Assembly: GCA_904418995.1 (NCBI GenBank)
Contig: CAJFQF010000022.1
Location: 1-14,887, forward strand
DNA from: Heritagella_A intestinalis
Lineage (GTDB): Bacteria > Bacillota > Clostridia > Oscillospirales > Acutalibacteraceae
DNA length: 14,887 bases
Direction of reading: 5' to 3'
The first letter of the stretch is position 1. Every line of letters starts with the position of its first letter. A program made the translations under genes and the position numbers. This document shows, piece after piece, positions 5,862 to 12,624 of the stretch. Under the pieces are notes generated by a model. The model ran no database searches and had not been told where the DNA came from. It saw only the letters and a list, made by a program, of their open reading frames with translations.

Positions 5862-6965
5862 ATGAAACGGGTTCTCCAATCCCCGTCCTGGTATATCCAG
5901 GAAGACGGGGCGCTGCTGCATTTGGCAGAATACATGAAGAAGCTGGGCGGAGTGTCCGCCTACATTTTAACCGACGCCTTCGCCGCAAAGAGCTTCGCCA
6001 AAATCTTGCCCCGGAGCTTTCTGGAAACCGGCGCACGCTACCACATAGAGGAGCTGCAAGGGGAATGCTGCCTGCCGGAAGTGGACCGCCACTGCGCCCT
6101 GCTGCGGCAGACAGACTGCGACTTTGTCATCGGTATCGGCGGCGGCAAGGCCCTGGATACCGCTAAGGCCGTCTCCCACTATGCCCGGCTGCCGGTGATG
6201 GCCGTACCCACTGCCGCCTCCATGGACGGCCCTTGCAGCGGCCTGGCAGTGCTGTACACGGAGGAAGGGGTCTTTGACCGGTACCTCCACCTGCGCACCA
6301 GCCCCGCCGCTGTGGCAGTAGATACCGGCGTCATTGCCAAGGCCCCGGCACGGCTCCTCTCTGCCGGCATGGGGGACGCCCTCTCCACCTGCTACGAGGC
6401 CGAGGCCTGCTGCCGCTCTCAGGGAATCACCGACGCTGGGGGCGTCAGCACTAACGCGGCCCTGGCCCTGGCCCGCCTCTGCCGGGAAACCCTCTTCCGG
6501 GACGGCGTCCAGGCCCGGCTGGCAGCGGAGTGCGGCGTGGTAACGCCCGCACTGGAAAACATCGTGGAGGCCAACCTCTATCTGAGCTGCATTGGCTTTG
6601 AAAGCGGCGGCCTGGCTGCGGCCCACGCCCTGGCCAACGGCCTGACGCTGCTGCCCGCCCTGCGCTCCGCCATGCACGGGGAAGTGGTGGCTTTCTGCAC
6701 CCTGGCCCAGCTGGTGCTGGAAAACCGTCCCATGGAGGAGCTGCGGCAGGTACTCTCCTTCTGCCGCTCGATTCAGCTGCCGGTGACCCTGGAAGGCCTG
6801 GGCGCCGGAGATTGCAAAGAGGAAGATCTCTGCCAGGCGGCCCAGGCCAGTCTGGGAGAAAACAGCTATATGCATCACATGCCCTTTGCCGTCACCGCGC
6901 AATCGGCTTTTGCAGCTTTGCGGGTGGCGGACCGGCTGGGACAGGACTTTCTGCGTGAAAACTAA
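5862..6965 (+). CDS. gldA: Glycerol dehydrogenase (NAD+, zinc-dependent)
   Basis: This 367-residue protein is a family III iron/zinc-type alcohol dehydrogenase of the GldA group. These cytoplasmic enzymes interconvert glycerol and dihydroxyacetone with NAD. The Rossmann loop GIGGGKALDTAK is at 91-102, and the substrate loop PTAASMDGPCSGLAVLYT at 116-133. The zinc ligands match the family: Asp172 (GMGDALS), His255 (AAAHALANG) and His272 (MHGEVVAF). GFESGGLAAAHA is characteristic of GldA rather than of glycerol-1-phosphate dehydrogenases. The ATG at 5862 is preferred because AGGAG (5848-5852) lies nine bases upstream; the ATG at 5856 would be only three bases away. It is the first gene of a four-gene operon. 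Its substrate may differ from glycerol in vivo. Confidence 0.88.
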   Translation: MKRVLQSPSWYIQEDGALLHLAEYMKKLGGVSAYILTDAFAAKSFAKILPRSFLETGARYHIEELQGECCLPEVDRHCALLRQTDCDFVIGIGGGKALDTAKAVSHYARLPVMAVPTAASMDGPCSGLAVLYTEEGVFDRYLHLRTSPAAVAVDTGVIAKAPARLLSAGMGDALSTCYEAEACCRSQGITDAGGVSTNAALALARLCRETLFRDGVQARLAAECGVVTPALENIVEANLYLSCIGFESGGLAAAHALANGLTLLPALRSAMHGEVVAFCTLAQLVLENRPMEELRQVLSFCRSIQLPVTLEGLGAGDCKEEDLCQAAQASLGENSYMHHMPFAVTAQSAFAALRVADRLGQDFLREN

Positions 6966-6992
6966 AAAGGGAAATCCCTTGAGAGGTGTCAT

Positions 6993-7292
6993 ATGAAATT
7001 CGCGTTTTTGATTTTGGGAGACTTTGATTCCTGCCGGGACCGGGCTCTGATTCACAACGGCGACGCTCAAATTATCGGGGTGTCCAGCCTGGAGGACGCC
7101 TGTCTGTGGGCCAAAGAGCTGTGCCGCCAGGGAGTGGACTGCATCGAACTGTGCGGGGCCTTCGAGGAAGCGGGGGCCCGACAAGTCATCGCCGCCACAG
7201 AAAACCAGGTTCCCGTGGGCTATGTGGTTCATCTGCCGGAGCAGGATTCCCTTTTCACCGCCCTGTTCGGGGAAAAGGAGGTACAGCCGTGA
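6993..7292 (+). CDS. DUF6506-like small protein
   Basis: This is a 99-residue soluble protein starting MKFAFLILGDFDSCRDRALI, with a central GVSSLEDACLWAKELCRQGVDCIELCGAFEE and a C-terminal YVVHLPEQDSLF. It resembles the small DUF6506 family as I remember it; that should be confirmed by a profile search. An alternating beta/alpha pattern suggests a compact ligand-binding fold, but no catalytic motif is obvious. GAGAGGTG at 6981-6988 provides the ribosome binding site. Its stop codon overlaps the GTG start of crcB by four bases, so the two are probably translationally coupled. Function is unknown. Confidence 0.7.
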   Translation: MKFAFLILGDFDSCRDRALIHNGDAQIIGVSSLEDACLWAKELCRQGVDCIELCGAFEEAGARQVIAATENQVPVGYVVHLPEQDSLFTALFGEKEVQP

Positions 7293-7645
7293 GCAGCTTT
7301 TTGTTTGTGGGCCTGGGCGGGGCTGTGGGCTCCATGCTCCGCTACGGGGTCAGCCGCATCCCCTTCCGGGGGAGCTTCCCGGTAGCCACCCTCCTGGTGA
7401 ACCTGCTGGGAGCGGTGCTTATCGGCTATGTAACCGGGATGGCCCGGAGCCGCCAGGCCCCGGAAAACCTGGTGCTGTTTTTGAAAACCGGAGTCTGCGG
7501 CGGGTTCACTACTTTCTCCACCTTTTCCCTGGAGGCCTTCACCCTTCTGCAAAACGGCAAATACCTGTATGCGGGTCTGTATCTGCTTCTCAGTGTAGCC
7601 GGGTGCCTGGGAGGCATCTGGCTGGGAATGCGGCTGGCCCGATAA
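7289..7645 (+). CDS. crcB: CrcB/Fluc fluoride ion channel
   Basis: This 118-residue membrane protein of the CrcB/Fluc family exports fluoride as a dual-topology dimer in the cytoplasmic membrane. Family hallmarks are GGAVGSMLRYG (10-20), Asn38 in VNLLGAVLIG, and the GGFTTFSTFSLE segment (71-82) that lines the pore and holds the central sodium. Four transmembrane helices are apparent, as expected. The GTG start at 7289 overlaps the preceding stop and follows AAGGAGG (7275-7281) at seven bases. A single crcB gene implies a homodimer. Placement behind glycerol dehydrogenase and a small unknown protein, without a fluoride riboswitch, is unusual. Confidence 0.92.
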   Translation: MSSFLFVGLGGAVGSMLRYGVSRIPFRGSFPVATLLVNLLGAVLIGYVTGMARSRQAPENLVLFLKTGVCGGFTTFSTFSLEAFTLLQNGKYLYAGLYLLLSVAGCLGGIWLGMRLAR

Positions 7646-7658
7646 AGGAGGAAATCCC

Positions 7659-7880
7659 ATGGCAAAAGAAAACTGGTATCGATTTTTAGGCGTCATCGGA
7701 GCCCTATTGCTGGTAGGCTTCGCTGTCCAAACCTGGGCCGACCTGATTCAATACAGTCAGGGAGACATGGATCCCACCTTGATGATGACTACCATGTTTA
7801 TCCGGGCGGCAGAGTTCATCCTGCCGGCCATCGTGCTCTTTATCGCAGCCCTGCTCCTGAAACGAAAATTTCACGAATAA
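7659..7880 (+). CDS. Small two-helix membrane protein
   Basis: This 73-residue protein has two predicted membrane segments, at about 8-26 (FLGVIGALLLVGFAV) and about 47-67 (AAEFILPAIVLFIAALLL). They are joined by an acidic, Met-rich loop, and the tail is basic (KRKFHE). AAAGGAGG (7644-7651) lies seven bases before the ATG. It is the last gene of the operon, immediately followed by the terminator at 7894. No family was recognised. Proximity to crcB makes a membrane role in the same response possible but unproven. Confidence 0.75.
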   Translation: MAKENWYRFLGVIGALLLVGFAVQTWADLIQYSQGDMDPTLMMTTMFIRAAEFILPAIVLFIAALLLKRKFHE

Positions 7881-7893
7881 CGCCCGCCTTCCT

Positions 7894-7924
7894 GCCCTCC
7901 GGGAATTTTCCGGAGGGCTTTTTT
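7894..7924 (+). terminator. Rho-independent terminator of the gldA-crcB operon
   Basis: GCCCTCCGG (7894-7902) and CCGGAGGGC (7910-7918) form a perfect 9-bp stem with a seven-base loop, followed by TTTTTT. It lies 14 bases after the last stop codon of the operon. Confidence 0.92.
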
Positions 7925-7988
7925 GTTTTGCGTCACATTTTTGGAAAAAGAGCGAGAATAAAGAATGAAAGGGAGAGGAGGAAAAAGA

Positions 7989-8561
7989 ATGGAAGACCGG
8001 GAAATCGTGGCGCTTTTTCTCCGCAGGGAGGAAACGGCCCTGGCAGAGGCCGGGAAAAAATATGGAAAGGCCCTTTACGCCGTGGCTCAGCGGCTTCTTC
8101 GCAATCGGGAGGACAGCCGGGAGGTCGTGGGCGACGCTCTGCTGGACGCTTGGAACTCCATTCCTCCCCACCAGCCGGAAGATTTAAAAAGTTATCTGGT
8201 ATGCCTGGCCCGGCGGGGAGCTGTAGACCGTCTGCGCCGCTCTCACCGGGCCAAACGGGGCGGCGGCCAAGCAGAACTATCCATGGAAGAACTGGCAGAA
8301 TGTCTGCCGGAGGGGGACTCCGCTGAACAGGCCGCAGAAGACCGGGAAGCCTCCCAGCTTCTGGCCCAAGTCTTAAACCGGTATTTAGCCGGCCTCTCCC
8401 CCACCGCCCGTCAAGTATTTGTCAGCCGGTATTTTTACGCCGATTCTATTCCGGTGATTGCCTCCAATTTTCGGATGAGCCGGGAAGCTGTCCGCAGTAT
8501 GCTCTACCGCACCCGAAAGGGACTGCGAAACTTTTTGGAAAAGGAAGGAATCCCCTTATGA
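7989..8561 (+). CDS. ECF-type RNA polymerase sigma factor
   Basis: This 190-residue protein has a two-domain extracytoplasmic-function sigma architecture. Sigma region 2 spans about 15-90, including LLRNREDSREVVGDALLDAWNS and the -10-recognition segment SYLVCLARRGAVDRLRR. A charged linker follows. Sigma region 4 is at about 135-188, where FYADSIPVIASNFRMSREAVRSMLYRTRK forms the helix-turn-helix that reads -35 sequences. The ATG at 7989 was chosen over an upstream ATG at 7965 because GGAGAGGAGG (7972-7981) lies seven bases before it. The stop overlaps the start of the next gene (ATGA), the classic arrangement of a sigma factor with its regulator. No autoregulatory promoter was identified. Confidence 0.9.
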   Translation: MEDREIVALFLRREETALAEAGKKYGKALYAVAQRLLRNREDSREVVGDALLDAWNSIPPHQPEDLKSYLVCLARRGAVDRLRRSHRAKRGGGQAELSMEELAECLPEGDSAEQAAEDREASQLLAQVLNRYLAGLSPTARQVFVSRYFYADSIPVIASNFRMSREAVRSMLYRTRKGLRNFLEKEGIPL

Positions 8562-9457
8562 AAGAAAACCCTTTATTCACCGCCATCAGCGAAACAGAAC
8601 CCCAGTTTTTGCGGGAAACAGAACGCGTCCGCCAAAAAGGGAAACGCCGTCGCCAGCAGTTGGTCGGGAGTGCCGGCGCGTTGTGCCTTCTCTGTCTGCT
8701 GGGAGGCGGATGGCTCCTGGCTCAGGAACAGCCTATAGAAGAAATACCGGTGAGCTCCCTCTCTTCCACCCAGCCCAGCGGTCAGGGAGTGACCATTCCC
8801 GAAAGCCAGGGCATTCCCGGGGATGGGGCCCTCAGCAGCTTCCGGTGCCCCTCCCTGTTCTATGAGGGCCGGGAATACTGCGGCACCGCGTTTCTTTCTG
8901 ACGATAGCCTTTTAAGCACGCGTTTGGGAACCGTGGAAACGCCTTTGGGAGAAATAGAATACGGGAACCGGCAAAGTCTTTTGTCCTCTCCGGCCTGGGA
9001 AACTTATTATGAACCCGCAGGTACAACGGCAGGGGATTTTTTCTCGGTGGAGGGTTATGACCCGGAATTCCTTCTGTGTATGGAGGAATCCGGCCAACTG
9101 CGGCTGTTCCTCTCTGGGGAAGGGCGCACCTTTTTTACTGGGGAAGACCTTTTTGGGAAGCTGTTCTCGGCCAAGGGCCGGGTAAAGCGCCTGGCCCTTG
9201 GAACGGACTCAAAATCCCTTTCCGGGGAATCGGAAGACTTTTTGCAGGCCCTGTGCCAATCCCCGGCAATTCCCAAAAGCGAGATTCCAGAGGAAATTCC
9301 CCGGGAGATGGTCTTAGAACTGACGGACGGCGTCTCCCTTCCTCTGGAACTCTACTCCGATGGCTATGTCGTCCTCTCCGGCCTGTGGGAAGTGGGCTTC
9401 CAAATGGAAAAAACAGACTTCTCCCCCTGGTTCCAGCAGATACCGCCCGTAGAATAA
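8558..9457 (+). CDS. Single-pass membrane protein, probable anti-sigma factor
   Basis: This 299-residue protein has a short basic cytoplasmic N-terminus (about 1-33), one membrane helix at about 34-55 (QLVGSAGALCLLCLLGGGWLLA) and a large extracytoplasmic domain with no recognised motif. Four-base overlap with the sigma gene implies coupled translation and joint function. It lacks the HxxxCxxC zinc motif of classical anti-sigma domains, and its cytoplasmic part is too short for a full one. It may therefore bind the sigma factor in a different way. The exterior region is rich in acidic and aromatic residues (for example PLGEIEYGNRQSLLSS) and could be the sensor. The anti-sigma role rests on context and topology, not on a domain match. 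Confidence 0.65.
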   Translation: MKENPLFTAISETEPQFLRETERVRQKGKRRRQQLVGSAGALCLLCLLGGGWLLAQEQPIEEIPVSSLSSTQPSGQGVTIPESQGIPGDGALSSFRCPSLFYEGREYCGTAFLSDDSLLSTRLGTVETPLGEIEYGNRQSLLSSPAWETYYEPAGTTAGDFFSVEGYDPEFLLCMEESGQLRLFLSGEGRTFFTGEDLFGKLFSAKGRVKRLALGTDSKSLSGESEDFLQALCQSPAIPKSEIPEEIPREMVLELTDGVSLPLELYSDGYVVLSGLWEVGFQMEKTDFSPWFQQIPPVE

Positions 9458-9462
9458 AAAAA

Positions 9463-9500
9463 ATACAAAAATCCCCCAGGGCCTGCAAGCCCCGGGGGAT
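9463..9500. terminator. Terminator between convergent sigma operon and fba
   Basis: ATCCCCCAGGGC (9471-9482) and GCCCCGGGGGAT (9489-9500) pair with a single A-C mismatch around a six-base loop. On the minus strand a long T-rich run follows (TTTTTGTATTTTTTTT), so it is mainly the fba terminator. It could also stop the plus-strand sigma/anti-sigma transcript. Confidence 0.88.
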
Positions 9501-9520
9501 CCCTTTATTCATTCCAAAAA

Positions 9521-10384
9521 TTAAGCCTTGTTGACGGAACCGAACAGCTCCATCTTCTCCTTAACGGTAGCCTTGATAGCCTCGAAGCCGGGAGCCAGCA
9601 GCTTGCGGGGGTCGAAGCCCTTGCCCTGCTGATCCTTGCCAGCCTCAATATACTTGCGGGTAGCGTCAGCAAAGGCCAGCTGGCACTCGGTGTTCACGTT
9701 GATCTTGGAAACGCCCAGGCTAATAGCCTTCTTAATCATGTCGGCGGGGATGCCGGTGCCGCCATGGAGCACCAGAGGCATTTTGCCGGTCTTCTGCTGG
9801 ATGGCATCCAGCACATCAAAGCGCAGGCCAGCCCAGTTCTCGGGATACTTGCCGTGAATGTTGCCGATACCGGCAGCCAGCATGGTCACGCCCAGGTCAG
9901 CAATCATCTTGCACTCGTCGGGATCGGCCACTTCGCCGCTGCCCACAACGCCGTCTTCCTCGCCGCCGATAGCGCCGACTTCGGCCTCAATGGACATACC
10001 CTTGGACTCAGCAATGGCTACCAGTTCCTTGGTCTTGGCGATGTTCTCGTCGATGGGATAGTGGGAACCGTCGAACATAATGGAGGAGAAACCAGCCTCG
10101 ATGCAGGCCTTGGCGCCCTCATAGCTGCCGTGATCCAGGTGCAGGGCCACCGGAACGGTGATGTTCAGCTCTTCCAGCATCCCGTTCACCATGCCCACAA
10201 CGGTCTTATAGCCGCACATATACTTGCCAGCGCCCTCGGAAACACCCAGGATCACAGGGGAGTTGAGCTCCTGCGCGGTCAGCAGGATAGCCTTGGTCCA
10301 TTCCAGGTTGTTGATGTTGAACTGTCCGACAGCATAGTGGCCTTCCTTGGCCTTGGTCAGCATTTCTTTTGCAGATACTAACAT
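9521..10384 (-). CDS. fba: Class II fructose-1,6-bisphosphate aldolase
   Basis: This 287-residue zinc-dependent aldolase cleaves fructose-1,6-bisphosphate to glyceraldehyde-3-phosphate and dihydroxyacetone phosphate in glycolysis and catalyses the reverse in gluconeogenesis. The catalytic Asp84 and zinc ligand His85 lie in ALHLDHGS. Glu133/Glu135 are in SIEAEVG, and the other zinc ligands are His177 (GNIHGKY) and His207 (LVLHGGTG). The phosphate-binding GGTG and a C-terminal NVNTE match the family, and length is typical. The ATG at 10384 follows GGAGG at ten bases; an upstream in-frame extension is not needed. Codon use is strongly biased to a few codons, as expected of a highly expressed gene. 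It has its own promoter (10471-10499) and terminator, so it is monocistronic. Confidence 0.96.
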   Translation of the reverse strand: MLVSAKEMLTKAKEGHYAVGQFNINNLEWTKAILLTAQELNSPVILGVSEGAGKYMCGYKTVVGMVNGMLEELNITVPVALHLDHGSYEGAKACIEAGFSSIMFDGSHYPIDENIAKTKELVAIAESKGMSIEAEVGAIGGEEDGVVGSGEVADPDECKMIADLGVTMLAAGIGNIHGKYPENWAGLRFDVLDAIQQKTGKMPLVLHGGTGIPADMIKKAISLGVSKINVNTECQLAFADATRKYIEAGKDQQGKGFDPRKLLAPGFEAIKATVKEKMELFGSVNKA

Positions 10385-10470
10385 GATTTTCAGTCCTCCA
10401 TTTTTTGATTGGCAGGCGCCGCCGCAAAGGCAGGGGCCCACAAAGATTTTACAAAATCAGAACTGCTTTC

Positions 10471-10499
10471 ATTATAGACCATTCCCAGCGGAAAATCAA
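10471..10499 (-). promoter_or_regulatory. Sigma-A promoter of fba
   Basis: On the minus strand TTGATT (10494-10499) and a perfect TATAAT (10471-10476) are separated by exactly 17 bp. Transcription would start near 10464, leaving a leader of about 80 bases. The leader contains the palindrome GATTTTGTAAAATC. Confidence 0.85.
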
Positions 10500-10523
10500 G
10501 GGCAGCGGGGCGCTTTTCCCCAT

Positions 10524-12302
10524 TTACCCACGGCTCTGGGCGATTTTTTCGGCCAGCTCGTTTAAATAGACCCAGCGCTCAGTCTTTTCCTCCAAAGCGG
10601 CCTCCAGGGCGGCCTTCTCCTCCAGCAGACCGGGCAGCAGGTCATACTGGGCGGCGTTCTCCTGGATTTCCTTTTCTTTGGCAGTTAGCTTTTCCTCCAG
10701 GGCGGCGATGTCGTCGTCGATGGTCTCGAACTCCCGCTGCTCGTTAAAGGAAAATTTCAGCTTGGGCTCCCGCTTAGGCTTCTCCTTTTTTTCTTTGGGC
10801 TGGGTTTCCTCTTTGGGAGAGGGAGCCGCAGCCCGGTAATCGGTGTAGCCTCCCAGATAGGGGAGCAATTCCCCGTCCGGCCCAAAGACAAACACGTGCT
10901 CCGCCATCCGGTCCAGGAAATACCGGTCGTGGGACACCGATACCACCGCCCCGGGGAAGGTGTCCAGATAATCCTCCAGGATGGTCAGGGTGCGGATGTC
11001 CAAATCGTTGGTAGGCTCGTCCAACAGCAGAATATTAGGGGCTTGCATGAGAATACACAGCAAGTAGAGCCTCCGCTTTTCCCCGCCGGACAGCCGCCCC
11101 ACCAGGGAGTGGTGCATGGCCCCGGGAAACAGGAATTTTTCCAGCATCTGAGAGGCTGTCAGGGTACCCTCCGGGGTTTGGGCCTGCCACGCAATATCCC
11201 GGATGGTGTCCAGAACGGTTTTGTTGTCGTCCAGCCCCTCGCACTCCTGGGAGAAGTAGCCGATTTTCACCGTCTCTCCAATGCGCACCTCCCCGGCATC
11301 TGGCGGCACCAACCCCTGCATCACCCGGAGCAGGGTGGTTTTGCCGCAGCCGTTGGGGCCGATAATCCCCAGCCGGTCCCGGCGCAGCAGGTTATAGGAG
11401 AAGTCCCGGAACAGAACCTTATCTCCATAGGATTTGGAGACACTGTCGATCTCCACGATTTTCTTTCCCAGCCGGGCGTGGAGGGCGGAAAGCTCCAATT
11501 CCTGCTCCGGCAGGGGCTTTTTGGCCGCGTCCTTCAATTCTTCAAAGCGGTTCACTCGGAACTGGGCCTTGGTGGTCCGGGCCCGGGCGCCCCGGCGAAT
11601 CCAGTCCAGCTCCTTCTGATAGAGGGCCTTCTTTTTCCGCAGGGTGGCGGCCTCCATGGCTTCCCGCTCCGCCTTCATCTCCAAATACTTGCTGTAGTTG
11701 GCGGGATACGGGGTCAGAATACCGTTATCCAGCTCCACCATCCGGTTGCACACTCGCTCCAAAAAATACCGGTCGTGGGTGACCATGAGTAGGGCGCCCT
11801 TCCAGGCGGCCAGATAGCTTTCCAGCCACTCCACGGTTTCGCTGTCAATGTGGTTGGTAGGCTCGTCCAGGATGAGCAGCTCCGCCTGGCCAGCCAGGGC
11901 CGCCGCCATGGCCACCCGCTTTTTCTGCCCGCCGGAAAGGGTGGTCACGTCCTTGTCAAACTCCGTAATACCCAGCCGGGTAAGCATAGCCCGGCACTCA
12001 AATTCCGCCGATTCCTTCCGGCCCAGGGAGGCGTGGCGCAGAACCTCCTCCCACACAGTGGTGCCGGGGGTAAAGATGGGGTTTTGGGGCAGATACCCCA
12101 CCCGCATCCCCGAAGCGGTGGTGATGCGGCCGCTGTCCGGCTCCTCTTCCCCGGCGCAGATGCGCAGGAAGGTGGATTTTCCCGTGCCGTTGACTCCGAT
12201 GACGCCGATACGGTCGCCGGTCTCAATGGTCAGGCTGGCGTTTTCTACAAGAGGCTTCACCCCATAATTTTTTGAAATATTCTCCAACGTTAAGACAATC
12301 AT
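10524..12302 (-). CDS. ABC-F family ATPase
   Basis: This 592-residue protein has two fused ABC ATPase domains and no membrane region. It therefore belongs to ABC-F (Uup/YdiF-like), ribosome-associated proteins that act on stalled or antibiotic-bound ribosomes. Domain 1 has Walker A GVNGTGKS (36-43), signature LSGGQ (122-126) and Walker B LILDEPTNHID (143-153). A charged interdomain linker follows at about 180-270. Domain 2 has GPNGCGKT (315-322), LSGGE (404-408) and LLLDEPTNDLD (425-435). The tail from about 500 is Lys/Glu-rich and predicted coiled coil, as in Uup-like proteins. ATG 12302 follows AAGGAAA; a GTG directly before it is an alternative start. Without more data it should not be called a resistance gene; a housekeeping translation role is more likely. 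Confidence 0.9.
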   Translation of the reverse strand: MIVLTLENISKNYGVKPLVENASLTIETGDRIGVIGVNGTGKSTFLRICAGEEEPDSGRITTASGMRVGYLPQNPIFTPGTTVWEEVLRHASLGRKESAEFECRAMLTRLGITEFDKDVTTLSGGQKKRVAMAAALAGQAELLILDEPTNHIDSETVEWLESYLAAWKGALLMVTHDRYFLERVCNRMVELDNGILTPYPANYSKYLEMKAEREAMEAATLRKKKALYQKELDWIRRGARARTTKAQFRVNRFEELKDAAKKPLPEQELELSALHARLGKKIVEIDSVSKSYGDKVLFRDFSYNLLRRDRLGIIGPNGCGKTTLLRVMQGLVPPDAGEVRIGETVKIGYFSQECEGLDDNKTVLDTIRDIAWQAQTPEGTLTASQMLEKFLFPGAMHHSLVGRLSGGEKRRLYLLCILMQAPNILLLDEPTNDLDIRTLTILEDYLDTFPGAVVSVSHDRYFLDRMAEHVFVFGPDGELLPYLGGYTDYRAAAPSPKEETQPKEKKEKPKREPKLKFSFNEQREFETIDDDIAALEEKLTAKEKEIQENAAQYDLLPGLLEEKAALEAALEEKTERWVYLNELAEKIAQSRG

Positions 12303-12351
12303 CACGGTTTCCTTTCAAGAGCTTGTATCCTGTCAGAACTTACAAAAAGAA

Positions 12352-12391
12352 AAACCGCATGAACACTGGGTTTTCAGCATTCATGCGGTTT
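12352..12391 (-). terminator. Orphaned terminator upstream of the ABC-F gene
   Basis: AAACCGCATGAA (12352-12363) and TTCATGCGGTTT (12380-12391) form a perfect 12-bp stem around a 16-base loop that can itself pair (CTG/CAG). On the minus strand it is followed by TTTTTCTTTTTG. No complete gene ends just upstream on that strand, only the tRNA-like 3' remnant at 12398-12408. The natural reading is that this is the terminator of a tRNA gene whose body has been separated from it. Confidence 0.8.
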
Positions 12392-12397
12392 GTGTTG

Positions 12398-12408
12398 TGG
12401 TCGGAGTG
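12398..12408 (-). other. tRNA-Pro 3' end remnant, putative attachment site
   Basis: On the minus strand the sequence is CACTCCGACCA. This has the form of a complete 3' acceptor strand (CACTCCG), discriminator A and CCA. Clostridial tRNA-Pro genes typically begin CGGAGTG and end CACTCCGACCA. The bases upstream on the minus strand do not form a T-arm, so the tRNA body is absent. A terminator follows six bases later, as expected behind a tRNA gene. This is the pattern left at one end of an element integrated into a tRNA 3' end. Eleven matching bases alone are weak evidence; the surrounding context raises the probability. Confidence 0.5.
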
Positions 12409-12491
12409 TCATTAAAGGATCTGTGGAAATCCAGTAATATCAATGGTTTTCAGGCAGCAAGCAAGGCTTTCATCAAGCGAGAAACAAAAAC
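12409..12491. other. Non-coding stretch inside the putative element end
   Basis: No gene was recognised. On the plus strand GGAT-CTGTGGAA-ATCC (12417-12432) is a short inverted repeat. Such repeats near an attachment site could bind an integrase, but this is speculative. Together with the flanking hairpins, this accounts for the 322-base gap between the ABC-F gene and the accessory genes. Confidence 0.3.
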
Positions 12492-12537
12492 AAGAAAGGG
12501 TGCCGCCCAAAGCAGCTTTGAGGTGGCACCCTTTCTT
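12492..12537. terminator. Terminator of the accessory operon
   Basis: AAGAAAGGGTGCCGCC (12492-12507) and GGTGGCACCCTTTCTT (12522-12537) form a 16-bp stem with one G-T-type mismatch and a 14-base loop. On the minus strand it is followed by GTTTTTGTTTC, and on the plus strand by TGTAAATTTT. It lies about 90 bases after the stop codon of the 396-residue protein gene. Confidence 0.8.
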
Positions 12538-12575
12538 TGTAAATTTTGAAAGACCTTTTGCTAATCAGACCGTAT

Positions 12576-12591
12576 CCCCAAAACATTGGGG
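12576..12591. other. Small hairpin in the 3' region of the accessory operon
   Basis: CCCCAA and TTGGGG form a perfect 6-bp stem with a four-base AACA loop, between the last stop codon and the terminator of the minus-strand accessory operon. No U-tract follows. It may protect the mRNA 3' end. Confidence 0.4.
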
Positions 12592-12624
12592 CAAGTCAAT
12601 CACAATGAGTATTATCTTGCAATG

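Noticed and set aside
5967..7232. 421-residue open frame on the minus strand
   Set aside because: It is antisense to gldA and the following gene; its protein is Gly/Ala/Gln/His-rich without a domain, while the plus-strand frame has all GldA active-site residues.
10896..11792. 298-residue open frame on the plus strand
   Set aside because: Antisense to the ABC-F ATPase, whose two sets of Walker and signature motifs are intact.
12352..12591. Three inverted repeats that might suggest a CRISPR array or insertion-sequence ends
   Set aside because: The arms differ from each other, spacing is irregular, and two of the three have T-runs typical of terminators.
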